A DNA stretch of 64,000 nucleotides, from assembly GCA_001986395.2 (NCBI GenBank), contig MQVO02000017.1, positions 434,001 through 498,000 on the forward strand, read 5' to 3'. Every line of letters begins with the position of its first letter. The first letter of the stretch is position 1. The translations under genes were made by a program, and so were the position numbers. The stretch comes from Irpex lacteus (lineage: Eukaryota > Basidiomycota > Agaricomycetes > Polyporales > Irpicaceae). The notes under the pieces are model-generated. The model saw nothing but the letters and a program-made list of their open reading frames with translations, was not told the DNA's origin and did not search any database. Of the stretch, positions 29,733 through 42,020 are shown in pieces.

Positions 29733-31374
29733 ACGAACGTATTGCAACAGGGAGTGACCTGCTCTCAAGCGCGCGTTCGCGAGAAATTGTGTTACCGTAG
29801 ATGGTAGTGCGATCAAATGGACCTCGAACACCTGTATGTGAGTTCGGCGGTACGATTATGATTCTCGAGCATCACGCTTTACTGTCAGTTATACGAAGAC
29901 GATAGAGCTCTTCTTCATAAGTCAAGCCGTGCGTAGGGTCATTGATGAAGTGTTCAGAGGCTATAGTACTAGTACAACTAGCGGCGTAGCCACGGTACAT
30001 ACCCCCTCTAGCAGCCTCCAAGTTTGAGATAATGACCAATGCTTTGGGAATCAGACGATGCTCAGGCTTCATAATTCATCTCGTAAGTATGGCAGAGGTG
30101 CGTATGGGTGTCTCCCGTAGTCCTCCAGCGGAAACCAACCGAGTGAGAGCTTGCAGCTGCTTCTTGCCTGAATCGAAGATCTTGTAGACCTGATTGGGCC
30201 TGAAAGCAGCGACATTAGAGACGAGTGATTATACTCAAACCGCCGCGGCTCGATGCTAGTGATGCAAGGGTACAACAAGGAAGACAATTATATGGAAGCG
30301 TGAGGCATTGTAAATTTGTAATCGAAGGAATGATCACCTATCTTCCGGTAGTTGATATTAGTAACACCCATCATGGCAGGCACAATCCAGGAATGACTCT
30401 CCCGGAGCTGCCTGTCGCGTCACCTGGTTTTCAGAGTAACCTGTGTAGACTAGCCGGAGACCCTGAGTATTGTTTACATATTCAATACCTGGTATAAGCA
30501 GAGAGCTTCGTGCAACACATGGTGCTCAGACGAAACCGACTCGGATTGCGTGCATCTGTAAGAGAGTCAAGCACCATGCTGTAATAGCACACAACGACAA
30601 CGTACCACGATCAACATACCATGGGGCCGTCATATGCATACGACACATGTACGGTCGGCGGGAAACGTGCTTGGTTCGAGGGAACGTTAACGTTTGCTTA
30701 CTCCGAGTCACTGAGCCTCCCCGGGGCCCGGGCCTACGATTCGGAACACCACTGAAGCCTGAGGTGCGTCATACAATTTAGCCTGAAGACCGGTGTGCAT
30801 GGGAACAACGCGTGAGTATCTTACCTGGTGTATTTCGCAGTGCGAACGTTGAGTCTGGCGTAGTTCTCGCCCGTGATCTGGTACTGCTGTCCTACTGGTA
30901 CGAGCCACCGACTCTCTGGTCATCCGGCGTAGTAGTAGTGGTAGTCTACGTATGTAGGTGAGAAGAGGCCCACCTGGTGCTCTCATGCACAGTCATAAGC
31001 ATTAGTGGTGCTGAATTCATCCAACAGAGGTGTGATCCTTTTGAATAACACCGATTTCGCAGTTTTACAGCGGTCTGGACGAGCAAACAACTCGTGAGCA
31101 CGCACCTTCGTAGGATGTTAGCGTTTAGCACACATCACAGATGGATAGATACATCTTGGATTCACTGAGAAGAAAACAAGAGATAAGCATTATTACAAGC
31201 GAGGGATGCTGGTGCATATGGATGTGAGCGATTCAAAAGTAACGACTCACGCCAGCTTCGCCGCCTGCGTAAAGGTGTCCGAGGTCCTAATTGATTTCAC
31301 TGCCATCTATGGTAAGACAATTGCTCGCGAACGCGCGCTTGAGAGCAGGTCACTCCCTGTTGCAATACGAACGT
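29733..31374. mobile_element. DNA transposon with long terminal inverted repeats, non-autonomous
   Basis: Element 29741-31366 (1626 bp), flanked by the 8-bp direct repeat ACGAACGT (29733-29740 and 31367-31374). The ends are inverted repeats of about 70 bp starting ATTGCAACAGGGAGTG; the first 43 positions agree exactly and only about five differences follow. The empty site is seen in unit 2 near 12310-12330. The 8-bp duplication fits hAT or Mutator-like elements; the long inverted repeats favour Mutator-like. No transposase is recognised. The minus strand carries coding-like pieces with splice signals, described in the next entry. Confidence 0.85.
29872..30910 (-). pseudogene. Possible captured gene fragments inside the TIR element
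   Basis: Several minus-strand stretches read like exons. One around 30900-30832 reads VPVGQQYQITGENYARLNVR and ends at a GTAAGA donor. One around 30192-30070 reads QVYKIFDSGKKQLQALTRLV and ends in a TGA. One at 30063-29872 reads GGMYRGYAAS through a stop. Stops separate them, so no single product can be built. I do not recognise the protein. They could be remnants of the element's own gene or of a host gene picked up between the inverted repeats. Confidence 0.35.
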
Positions 31375-34300
31375 GCTTTCCGAGCACTCATACCAACCAA
31401 TGGTTGGGATGAACGATCGGGAAGGTAGAGGCGACGCAGAGGAGGCTCCGAGGGAAAGAAAAACGCAACGATACGGGTGTGCGCTCCGGGCACACAACGG
31501 TTCTGGGATGTTGAGAAGAGAGTAGCGGCCGAGTGGCGTATCGAGAGCTGCAGACAATGCCCACGTCCATTAACGTCGACCTGTGAAGCAAGATCCAACG
31601 AATGAACGAACGACGTACCACAGAGCCCCTAGAAAACGCGATCTCCTAAAATACCTATGTATTCCAACCCAGCCTGCGGTTTGTATCCTCGTCCAGCACG
31701 AATCAGCTCTCCTCGTTCGATGCTCCAGCAGATCTTCATGGCTTGCGGGCAAAGTCCGTTATCTTCTGTTTGCTTCTTCGGTGATCATCCTTTGCGGAAG
31801 TATGTGTATCTAAGCATTAGTGAGCATTTTTTTCTCCCAGAATATGAATGCGGAGAGTGGACTACAGTATCGACCAGAGCGACAGATCGAGGTGAGTGGT
31901 TGAAAGACTTGGTGGAGAAGTAAGCGCCTTATCAGTGAGAGCGATAAGACTCTGGCTTACCGCCGTAACACCTGATCGTTACTTAGGTTTAAACCCCGCA
32001 GTACAAGCGCTAATGAACTGCTTACTCGTCTGTTACTTAACGCATCACTCTCAGGACCACCATCGTTGAATCCTGTGCAACTAGATTCACTGTCTTCGTG
32101 CGACAACCCATCCCCATTTTGGACATCTGGCAGCTCACGCTCTCTCTGAAGTCAGGAACAAGACATACCCACTGACTTCTTTCGGTCTCTCCTGATCGTT
32201 CCTGTCGACGGTCGTCAACATGGACGATGAGGAGGAACGGAATGCAGGTTCGACTGAGGCGCTACAATAATGGAAGGAAGGGGATTCCAGGCTAAGATGC
32301 GAAGGGGCCAGATGGTCATCGGATGATGAGACGTTATGGGAGCAAGTGCTGCGGAGGTGCGTGGGTGGTGTTTGCTCTGTTTGTGAACAAACGACTCACA
32401 TGAGCCCCTGTGGCTTGCAAGCGTATCTTTCTTTTGGGCTCAACGACATCGCCCTTAAACCTTAGTCGTCTGCTAGACACCGTCTTAGATGGATCGACCT
32501 GCACCTTTTGTTAGCTCGATGTCGTCGCCGGCTCTCATCTTTCGGTGGTCTGTTTGTTGGAGTCCTCATGGGAAGCTGCCGCCGAGGGATAGTTCGATGC
32601 TGATAGAGGTGGGTATTGACGGTTATAGGATTGGGAACGTGACGTGTGGAAGAGGAAAGGAGGGTGGTACAAGCAGCTGAGTATGATCACGATGTGAGAG
32701 GTGCGTTTGTTCTTCTCCAAAAACAGATTCAATTCATACCTTAGTGGGCCTCGTAGCGACGACAGGCCACTTCCATCTTATCATGGACTCAACCGTGCCC
32801 TCTACCTCTCCCTCTACCTCGTCTACATTGGAGCCAACCTCTCCATATGACAAGTTCACGCCATCCTACTGCTCCTCTCTCTCTTAATGTCCGCGTTCCG
32901 TTCTTTACCCTTCCCCTCATCGCCCTACCCTTCACTCGTCGACTCGGAGCATCCACAGAGCTGTCGACTCGGGATTTGCGGTATGTGGTGTCGATGTTCT
33001 CATTCATTATGCGCAACTCCGAACCTCTCACGCATACGCTCTTAACCCCTGGTCTGGACTGTCTCTTACTCGGCTGTGCAAGCCTCTTCGCTCCATCGCC
33101 GTGATCGTCCTACGATCACCCGACGATCACCTCTCGATCGCTCCACCTGCGCACCCATGCACACTCACCCCCTCCAAGATCAATCGGGAAGCTCTCTCGT
33201 TCCAAGCCGCATTTCTATTCTCCTGGATACGCCATGCTCAAATGGCCAACCTGTTTGAAGACCGCAAGCAGGTACGTATCGTGGTATGTACGCTCGTAAT
33301 TATGTCAATAATGCTGACCGAGACAGCCTAGCCAAGTACCTGAATCCCGCCCGTCGATCCTTTCGCGAATGCTGCGGTAGCTCGGGCCACGTACTAACGC
33401 CAACACACTGTGCTACGGGGCGATTCAGCACGAATAGAGGAACGGCTCACTACTACAGTGATGCGTCGACGTTCATGGCTTACTCAAGAGCGTCATGCAC
33501 GTCTCTAGTTACTGTTGTAGGTTAGGATTGACTCATGATCTATGCATGGCCCTTCGAGATGACGCGTGAGTAGGTGTGAGATTATACCATTGGCATTGCT
33601 ACGATAGCTATAGGTGAGTTGTACATCTTGTACATCTCGTTCGCCTTCTGACAGACGGCGATGCTTATGTTACGGCGAAGGAAACAAGATGTGTTCGTGA
33701 GTGTTACACTCTGACATATGCTCACCGAACCGCAAGCAAGCCTGTACGTGTAGAACTCGTGCAATATAAGGCCGTCGGCCTGTCTAACCTTCGCTACATC
33801 TCATGCAGAGGCGTTTATATCCCCTGATTGCATTTGCAATTGAGGGCCACCGTCGACAGGTTGAAGGCAGTCTCGGGTTACGATAAGGAACACGAGCGTG
33901 ATATACTTTTGTCGTGCAGTTGTATATTGAGGGAGAAGTCGATTTGGAGTAAGGTATAGGACGTACTACTCGCCCGGCCAGAGGAATCTTTGTAGGAGGA
34001 TAAGGGGCGTACAAGAGAGTGTGAATCCCATTGCAAACGAGTATATACCGAGTCAGTCCTTTGATGAGTGTACACGTGCCTGCTACCTGCGTAGTATTGA
34101 AACAATATTGTCCATGATTTCGGAGAGTGCAGTCATGCTATGAAACAGCTCGGGACGTACTTGGTCTTGGTTGTGTCGCCCCGTAACAATGGTACATCCT
34201 AGTAGTAGCAAGTTCAAAGTTCTAAGTACTCTGGGCGGTCCTGCGAATCGACGATGACGGCGCGGCCGCAGTGCGCAGCGACTAGCCAATGTAGCCCAAT

Positions 34301-34397
34301 TAACCAAGACGATAGACGTTAGATAGTGCGTGAGAGGGTGTAACCGTTCGCCGCATGCTTGTTAAGATGTCTAGCTGCGATACAGATATACACGCCG

Positions 34398-36167
34398 TCA
34401 GTGTACACTCATCCATCTCTTCTTCTTGAGTTGCCGTTGAAGCATTTGTGAGCTCAATTGTCTGCCCCAATAGTCCTCAGATTGTCCGTCTGTCCAGGTA
34501 TAGACACGACCTGCCAGCTGTATATTAGTACTGCGAGAGCGGAAGCGATGGAACAGACGACGCACCGTTCGGCTCCAGCGTGACCAGATCCACTCCGACT
34601 GCTCTGTGCTCCTCCTCCTCTTCATACGCGAGCACAAGCTCGATCGTTTCAGCTGCTAGGACAAGCACTTCGATGAAAGGTTTCAAGGACTCTTGCAGAT
34701 CGTCGAAGGAGTCAAACAGCAGGACAAGGGCTCGGATGGTGGGGCTGGTCCCGGCGTGATGGACCAGAGCATCGAAGTTGGAAGGAAAGTCGTCAGGGTC
34801 GTCGATGTATGCGTGCATGCCCACCACACGCATGGCGGAGACCGACCGGTCCGTAGATAGTGCTTCTTCAAATATAAAATAGAACGGCTCCATGTGCATG
34901 GTTGTCGCTTGCTCCGAGACGTTGAATCCTGAGAGAGCGCCCGATGTCAGTACGCTCTATGGGAAGCGAATAGCGTCACTGATTGTGATGCTCACCGATG
35001 TACACTTGGGGATATTTCTCGTAGCCCCACAGCAGCGTCATGGACTCGATCATCCACACGCGCTCCGCTTCGCTAAGCCGGTGCAACGGGCAATTCGGGT
35101 TCAGCATCAAGGCTGTCAAAGCGAGGTGAACAGCGTTGGTGCAGCCTCCATACGCCTGAATCACCAGGGAGCGTGGTCTGCGTTGGCAGGCGATTGCATT
35201 GGAGGCATGTGGCAACGAGTACGTAGGAGTCTGCCCATCCCATGTTATTGTCACGAACTCGATATAGGTGGCACAAGAGAAGTGCCTGATGTATTTAGTA
35301 ACATGACGGAATGAAGGAAGCTGGACATGTCTGAGGTAGATCTTCCTCAGGAATGAGCTCGGTACGAACATAGATGGTGATATACCCCAGTGTGGTGTGT
35401 CAAGCTTCGCAGGGTTAAAGCCGTTTGGGACGGGACCGATAATGGAGAAGCTTTGGAGCTTGTCTTTGATTGATGGAATATAGAGAAGATGAATAAAAGA
35501 CCTTCGGCTCTCGTAGTCTTGCTGAACCACTATGTGATGAATGAGCTGGTGCACCGGCGTAAGTCTCGGACACCCTCCAACGACGTATCGTCTGAATATC
35601 TTGGCGTCCTCGTAAGATCTGATCTCCAGAGTTTTGCGTGCGAACATATGCTCTCGACACCTGTGGGCCCAGAAGAGGCACACGAGTGAGCACTGTTTGA
35701 GGTCAGTCAAGGTATCATTAGGGCTTGGTGTTCCTGATTTGCGTTGCAGATTGTTGTAGGACCTCTGGGAATTACGATCGACGTTGACGTAGAAGAGTAT
35801 GTTCTCGAACAGCTCGGGTGGTACTCGTGATCCAAGCGATGCCCCCGCCTACATTCACGGAGTAAACTCTGTTGGTAAGACCGACATACCCTACTCGACT
35901 GTGTACTCACCTCGCTTTCCGCCTCTTTAGATACCACCTCAACTAATTCTGAATTTGCAGGGGAGAGTGGTCCATCCGGATGCGTCAAATCTTGTATCAA
36001 AGGTCTGGTAGCCTAGTCATACCAGCAATCAGCTGTCATCAGTACGTGCGTCGTATGCCGCTTAAATATGTACTCACTTGGCTATCCGCTGCCTCATACG
36101 CGGCTTCTTCCAAGTCGAAACCCGAGGACGGGGACGGCCCATCGAGCAGCGATGTATTTTGTATCAT
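34398..36167 (-). CDS. F-box-like protein, copy 4, with an additional 5' exon
   Basis: Spliced model: exon 1 36167-36078, exon 2 36012-35911, exon 3 35848-34996, exon 4 34928-34566, exon 5 34510-34398; introns 65, 62, 67 and 55 nt; 1521 nt, 506 aa. The F-box-like core is VPPELFENILFYVN and CSLVCLFWAHRCREHMF. The first two exons (30 and 34 codons) replace the single 32-codon first exon of copies 2 and 3 and are acidic. The last three introns sit at the same positions and phases as in all other copies. The product length fits the family. A TATA-like run lies at 36275-36285, about 110 nt upstream of the start. The likely role is an SCF-type substrate receptor; the substrate is unknown. Confidence 0.8.
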
Positions 36168-38785
36168 TGCTGTGTGAGGAGGTCAAAGGTAGTGGGGAAG
36201 TGGAGGGCGTAGACGAGCAAAGAGAGAGGGGATAACAAAGGGTGGGACAGCTCCGCGACTATCAATGGGCCCAGGATATATATCCCAGTGTCCCGCTATG
36301 AACGTGGGAGGGGAACCGGTCCCACAAGGACGTACGGAAGCTTCGATGTTGTGACGTTGACAGGTCGTGCCTTCCTCATCTCCTGTGAAGGGATGATATC
36401 AGCCGCTCCCTGGGAGTCATCGATTTATGTCTCCCTCGCAAGACCAATCCTTTACCACATCAAGACCGTCTCATTCTCGCCAACAGTCCATGCGCTTCCG
36501 CTCTAAGGATTGAAGAGCGATTCCAGGACCGATTCATGTACGGGCGTCCGGCTGCACAGATCGTATTTCCACCTGGAAGTGCATATGAGAATCGTGTCAG
36601 ATAGCTCTCGTACTCGAGGCCTCACATATGGATTCTACGTACCGCATTTCCGCGCTCACCGACCGCAGACTATATTGTATCCGTGGAATGGAAGTCAGCA
36701 GACCCACTCGCCAGGCGAAGCTGTGTAGTGTGCGGACACCACGATTCCAGACACGCTGCAGTCACGGGTATGCCTACTCACAGGCTGTCAGATACGGTTT
36801 TACTGCGCGACGGAAATGAAAACGAAATAAGAGATGGAACGAGCTCATCGTGAGAATCAGCAGATAATATGTGCACCATCGGATGGCATGGATAGCGACT
36901 GTTGTGGAGAAGAAGGGAAAGTTTACGCTACCAGACGAATGCAGGCAACGAACACCATTGGATCTACTACTCACTCGATGGCTCGACGTAGTACTTGGCT
37001 CCGCAGATATTGGGCACCGTCGATCGGCTCCCCGAGCAAGTTCACATGTATAGTGTAGGTAGCTGCCCTTGACTAAGACTGGATATAAGCCCTAGCAAGC
37101 ACGCGTGATACGACAGTGCACATACCTATCGAAGTTCAAAGCTACCCAACTAGATGATCCCTACGTGAGATTATGGATACAGACCAAAACCGTAGAGTGT
37201 CGATTGTGAGCACTCCGCGAACTTGTATTAGACATGAAGATGCGGAACTGTGACAGTGAACACCACACCAAGAGTGTAAGAATGGGAATGGCCGTACTCA
37301 CAGGGCTGTGAAAGAATCAAACGGGCTCAAGAACATCTGTCATGATCAAGAGTCGATGCTTTGTGAGCATCTTTGCCTACGTACAAGAGCGTTGTAGTTC
37401 ATACGGAGCACCGACTGCTCGTCTCTCTGCTGGAACCAGGAAAACCAATGTCAGTCATCGTCGACGTTCAGACGGTGGCGACGAACATGACTATCTCCTC
37501 GATTTTGTCCGCCTCCTCGTATCTTGACGTAGACCCGGATGTAACTGAATCATTGATCTCATATCTGTCGAGAGAAGCCGAAACCCAACCAACGTCCTTT
37601 CCGAACGCTCATACCGACCACAGGTTGGGATGAACGATCGGAAATGGGCGATCGGTGACAGGCAGTGGCACTGTTGCAATTGGCGTCCAGGTGCCCGTAA
37701 TGAGTTGATGACGCAGCCCTAGATGGTCGGTTATGGCAAAGGTGTATGAATTGGTGCAGCACCGTGAAGTTCGTCTGGACCAGGCCGGTACGAACAGCGT
37801 TGTTGACTTGAAGAAACACAAAAGTGAGCCTGTATCCGTAACATATAAACAGTCTACGCACCTTCGTATTCCGGACCATCCTTCCGTCCCAGGATCCCAG
37901 TCACAACCTCCCTCTTCAGTTCGTGATGTTTCTTGCCGCAAGAACGCCTTCGCCTTCGTGCCTTGATACTTATCCCCACAACATCGTACAGAAAGGGCCA
38001 TCTCGACGTACAAGTAGGTTATACATGTCAATGCTCACAGAGAGAGCAGGCTCTATAGAGTAATGATTGCATTAGGAGAGAGTTGGGGGAGAGGCCAGAA
38101 CGAGAGGAAGGGAGAGTCGTAAGAGCCATCAGCGTCTCATCAGACTTACCGTGGCAATATTGGTTTCAGACTCCGCAAGTCGAGCGCCAGTGCATTACTT
38201 ACTCGTCCATACCACTCAATGCCACTTCTACAACGACCACCATCGTCGAACTCTGCTTACTCTCAGTTATCGATGACACTTCCCATGCACGAATACTAAG
38301 ATCTCCGTGCGAGCTCCGTTAGAGACGAAGAATAACAAGGGCCTGCCAATGTCTTTCGGTCCTTTCGGATCGTTTCCGTCGACGAGAGCCGGCGCGTACG
38401 GTGAGGAGGGATGGAATGATCACCTATGAGGGGTGTATGTGAGGCTATGAAAGGTGCACAATTTGCGTTTTATTTACAAACAACTGATTCTCCGCAGTCC
38501 TCGCTGTTCCGCCTCCTCTAGATTGTGCGGTATCGATCCCGAGCCTCGGTGAGCTGGGACACTCGTGAGGTATGGCACCCTTTAAGAGCCGTTTTTTTGC
38601 AAACAATTCGAGATATACACGCAGGCCTCATTGAGATCGTCGCAGTAATCGGCTCCCGCCAGTCGAAGACCCATGCGCTAGTGTCCTTATGGAGAAGCTG
38701 AGGGCAAGGTTTTGGCGGAGTAGATGGTGTAAGATCCATAAGGCCAAGCTGAGACTTGGATGATGAAGACGACTACTCGCAAACC
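36168..38785. repeat. Spacer upstream of F-box copy 4; decayed sequence
   Basis: No intact gene supported. The plus strand at about 37400-37560 reads MSVIVDVQTVATN and ASSYLDVDPDV; the same peptide with substitutions appears at about 43110-43210 (SVIIDSQRVATN, ASSYLDLDADV), so a coding ancestor is likely. 37600-37680 carries the GGATGAACGATCGG-type motif seen in the other units, and the anchor is at about 38169. Confidence 0.5.
36573..36642 (-). other. Conserved intron-like segment, copy 4
   Basis: 70 nt on the minus strand, GTACGT at the 5' end and TTCCAG at the 3' end, containing GAGTACGAGAGCTATCTGAC. The 3' end lies 406 nt upstream of the F-box copy 4 start codon. Confidence 0.6.
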
Positions 38786-39394
38786 ATGTACATGCCTCCG
38801 CCAAGCGGTCTACCTGGCACGCCTACGACACCTGGTTACGGAAGCGTGACAAAGAAGCAGAGAGTCGGTATGGATGTCGACGGGGAGGAACCAACGCAAG
38901 CGAAAGCTGGTATAGTCAATAGTGAAGAAGCGGAAACAGGAGAGGAGAAGGTGGAAGAAGGCGTCAAGGAAGTGACAGAGAGTGTACGGGAAGTCGAGAT
39001 TACGTCCCAGGCCACTGAGACTGAGCCCACGAAATCCGAAACGGCAACGGGAAGCAGCGAAGCAGCGGAGACTCCTACTTCGGCTACTGAAGCTGCTAAC
39101 CAAGAAGAAACGACGGAGGAAGCAGTACCCGTCACGGAGGTAGTCAAGCAGACGACGGCCGCTGCAGTCCCTCTGCCTGAATTTCCCGTCCTACAAGCCC
39201 AAGTTCAAGCTTCCGCAATAGAACCGGGTGAAATTTCGACCGAACTGAACACGGATGGCGTCACGAAGTCCGCAGATGCAACGGGAGAGAAGGCCGACGC
39301 TCCAGCGGATACGCTGGTTCCGTCGTCAATACAGCCGGCTGAAGACGTCGAAGAGACGAAAAAGGAGAAGGCGGACAGCGTGGCCCAAGCTTAG
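38786..39394 (+). CDS. Acidic low-complexity protein, probably a 3' exon or truncated gene
   Basis: The frame is open from 38753 to the stop at 39394; the first in-frame ATG is at 38786. The product of about 200 aa is rich in Glu, Thr, Ala and Val with a possible nuclear signal (TKKQRVGMDVDG) near the start, and has no recognised domain. The frame has no ATG before an acidic DDEDDYSQ stretch, so the true start may lie in an upstream exon that I cannot place; the sequence to the left belongs to the duplicated unit, which suggests the gene was cut by a duplication breakpoint. A disordered nuclear protein is the most that can be said. Confidence 0.45.
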   Translation: MYMPPPSGLPGTPTTPGYGSVTKKQRVGMDVDGEEPTQAKAGIVNSEEAETGEEKVEEGVKEVTESVREVEITSQATETEPTKSETATGSSEAAETPTSATEAANQEETTEEAVPVTEVVKQTTAAAVPLPEFPVLQAQVQASAIEPGEISTELNTDGVTKSADATGEKADAPADTLVPSSIQPAEDVEETKKEKADSVAQA

Positions 39395-40239
39395 TCTGGC
39401 TGGGACGGACACAACACCCTAATCTAGGTCTCTCTGCCTGTACTCCCCTCGTTTGGACGTCGTATACTGGACACAATGAGCTCGCCAGGCTTGCCATCCC
39501 CTTCGTGCACGGTATTCTCTGCACATCATCGCCTCCCCTTCTCGTTCACTACGCACGTCCCTTCGCCCTGTTCTTCCATCACAATCACAGTCACGTTCAC
39601 ATTCACGAATCTACCTTTACCTCTAATCGCTGCCATCTACTCTTTATCTCTCTACTTTTAGCTGTGTTGGTGCTTTTCAATGTCGATCTCTTTGGCGGTG
39701 TATATACGACTCCATATGTCTTGGTTACTAGTTACTTTGTAATATGTGTATAAATCGACAAATTCCGTCATGTTTCGAACCTTCTGCCCGTACGTGTAGG
39801 ACTCGGACCTGTCACAAAAAGATACGCTAGGCAAAGCGCAGTACAAAGGATGCATACATAGTGAGCAACGTGATGACATGTTCCATGACGAGACGAGGGG
39901 TGGAAATAAGTAAATATGAAGTTGATATCTCCTGACCACATCCTCGTCACTTCCTTGGATACCTGAAAGTCTAGATAGACAAGTCTGATTAGCTCAAATT
40001 CTGGAGGCCAGATAGTATGTCAATGCTGACCAATCTTCACGTCTCTAGTATTAGTGTGTCATACCTTCAGCTATCCCACACCCACAAGTACTCAACTTCG
40101 TTCGCGCGTGAGCGCGAGATTAAAATCTAGCAGTTAAGAGAGATCACGGTAGCTGAACAGATGCTGAGCGCTATTTCTAAAGTAAGACCTTTGTCAGAAC
40201 GTTGAATGCGCTGAATACACTCACTTAATTGCATGGATA
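39395..40239. other. Intergenic region, no gene seen
   Basis: 3' flank of the acidic ORF and of F-box copy 5. Pyrimidine-rich stretches occur at 39480-39660. I see no coding frame, repeat or RNA gene I can support. Confidence 0.5.
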
Positions 40240-41934
40240 TCATTTTCGCATCTGTTGCTGCAGTATTCTCGTACTCCATATATGGCCAGTGTCGCAGGCA
40301 TCGGAACGCCAGTCATCGCATGGCAAGTCCGTCCAACGGACTCCTATTAACCCAGAGACACATGTTCAGCAGAACAGGTACGACATCACTGCTACACTCA
40401 CCATTAGGCTTCATTGTAGTCAATTCTATGCCCACTGCGCGATATTGTTCCCAATCCGCATACGCGAGTACCAGTCTGACATATTCAGCGTCGGGGCGGA
40501 AGAGATCAGGATAGCGTTGTATGACCGTTTTCATGCAGTACAGGGACTCAAATAGAATAACCGCAGTGCTGATGGTGGGACGAGTCCGGATTCGATCAAA
40601 GAGAGTATCAAACTGAATCGGAAGTACTGAGATATTGATGTAGGCGTGAATGCCGACCACCCGCAAATGAGTGGCTGGTCGGTCTGTGTCCGTCACCGGC
40701 GCATCGTTGAGTATGAGACCGAAACTGCCTGGGTAGTACATTTCGATCGTTGCCTCTTGCTCCAAAACATCAAATGCTAGTGGTGCTCGGTATGAGAATA
40801 CGAAGATAGGGAGCAAGTAAGCTGAATGAATGCTCACCGATATGCACTCGTGGCACTCTTTTGCTAGTCCACGACAATCTCAAGAATGAGGTTATCCATA
40901 CGCGGTCTTGGTCGCTGAGGCGGTGCAGTGGGCATCCGGGATTAAGCATTGCGGCCGTTAAAGCCAAATTGATGTTATCGGTGCAATGCGAGGCGGATAT
41001 CTTCATGGAAAGAGGTTTTCGTCGCCTATAGACTGCATTGGATGCGCCTGGAAGTGAAATTGGCATCTCCCCGTCCCATGTTACCAGATGTAATATGATA
41101 TCAGCGGCACAGATCAGGTGCCTGAGGTATTTAGAGACATGAGAGATCGAAGGCAGGTGGATATGAGATACGCGTATTTGGTTCCGCAGAAATGAGCGTG
41201 GAAGGACTACGGATGGTGGTGATCCCCAGTGAGGTGTATCGAGCTTCGCAGGGTGAAAGCCTGTTGGAATAGGGCCGTGAATGCTTAGTAACCTCAGTTT
41301 TTGTCGTATGACAGAAAGATATAAAAGGTGGAGGAACGAGTTGATTAGACCATCGTAGCGCAGATAGACATGTATCTCTCCGATGAGCTGGTGGACAGGT
41401 ATCAAAGCCGCACACCCTCCAATGGCATATCTTCTGAATATTTCGGCGTCCTCGAACCGATAGATCTCCAGGGTTCTACCAGCGAACATGTACTGCCGAC
41501 ATCTGTTAGCCCAAAAGCGACAAACTAAAGAGCACCGCTTGAGGTCGGTCAGAGCATCATATGAGCTTGGTCTTCCTGAGCCTCGACTCAGCCCTCCGTC
41601 CCTAGCTTGCAAAGCACGATGGACGTTCACATAGAATAGGACGTTGTCAAAGAGTTCAGGAGGGATATGTGCGCCAGGAGATTGCTTGTTCTAGATGAGT
41701 GATAGTCAATTAAAACGAAGATGTGTTTTCCTACGTACACACCTTACTAATTGCTGCCTTGTCTGGTTGGATCCTTAAATCGTCAAAGCAATGCAATGAC
41801 TCTTCTGACCCATCCGTCGCCCCCGATGACCACTCCGACCGTGCATCCCATGGATCCTCCCATCGGTTCCGAGTCATCGGCTGACATGACACATTCCCCT
41901 TGCGAGTGGACAGGATGGTGAGTTGATTTCCCAT
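40240..41934 (-). CDS. F-box-like protein, copy 5 (diverged)
   Basis: Spliced model: exon 1 41934-41743, exon 2 41690-40838, exon 3 40776-40402, exon 4 40343-40240; introns 52, 61 and 58 nt; 1524 nt, 507 aa. The F-box-like core is IPPELFDNVLFYVN and CSLVCRFWANRCRQYMF. It is the most diverged copy but keeps the three shared introns, and its tail (VRWTDLP...) aligns with copy 2. The start is uncertain: exon 1 (64 codons) has no similarity to the other first exons, another Met lies 19 codons further in, and an upstream exon cannot be excluded. An upstream small gene (42471-42021) ends in a donor of the wrong phase for joining to this exon. Confidence 0.7.
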
Positions 41935-42020
41935 CAAAGAACGAAAAGTCAGGTAGTAGAGGGTACTGATGGAAGCTCGAGGGTAAGGGTGAGCTCGAGA
42001 CGATCGATTGCAGCACTTAC

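Larger units (their letters stand above)
12966..31989. repeat. Tandem segmental duplication, unit 3 (invaded by two transposons)
   Basis: Runs from the anchor at about 12966 to the one at about 31990. It is 19.0 kb long, but drops to about 6.1 kb when the 11.3-kb LTR retrotransposon and the 1.6-kb TIR element (with their target duplications) are removed, which agrees with the other units. It contains F-box copy 3. Confidence 0.7.
28335..34397. repeat. Spacer between F-box copies 3 and 4
   Basis: Apart from the intron-like segment, the 108-bp duplication and the TIR element listed separately, no gene is supported. 28480-29390 copies 11160-11985. The unit anchor is at about 31990. 32690-33330 resembles 7540-8300 and 13580-14300, and 33240-34390 resembles the left end of the window. 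A possible TATA sequence for copy 3 lies near 28492-28500. Confidence 0.55.
31990..38168. repeat. Tandem segmental duplication, unit 4
   Basis: Between the anchors at about 31990 and 38169, 6.2 kb. It contains F-box copy 4. Identity to units 2 and 3 is lower than between units 2 and 3 themselves, which remain nearly identical over hundreds of bases. Confidence 0.65.
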
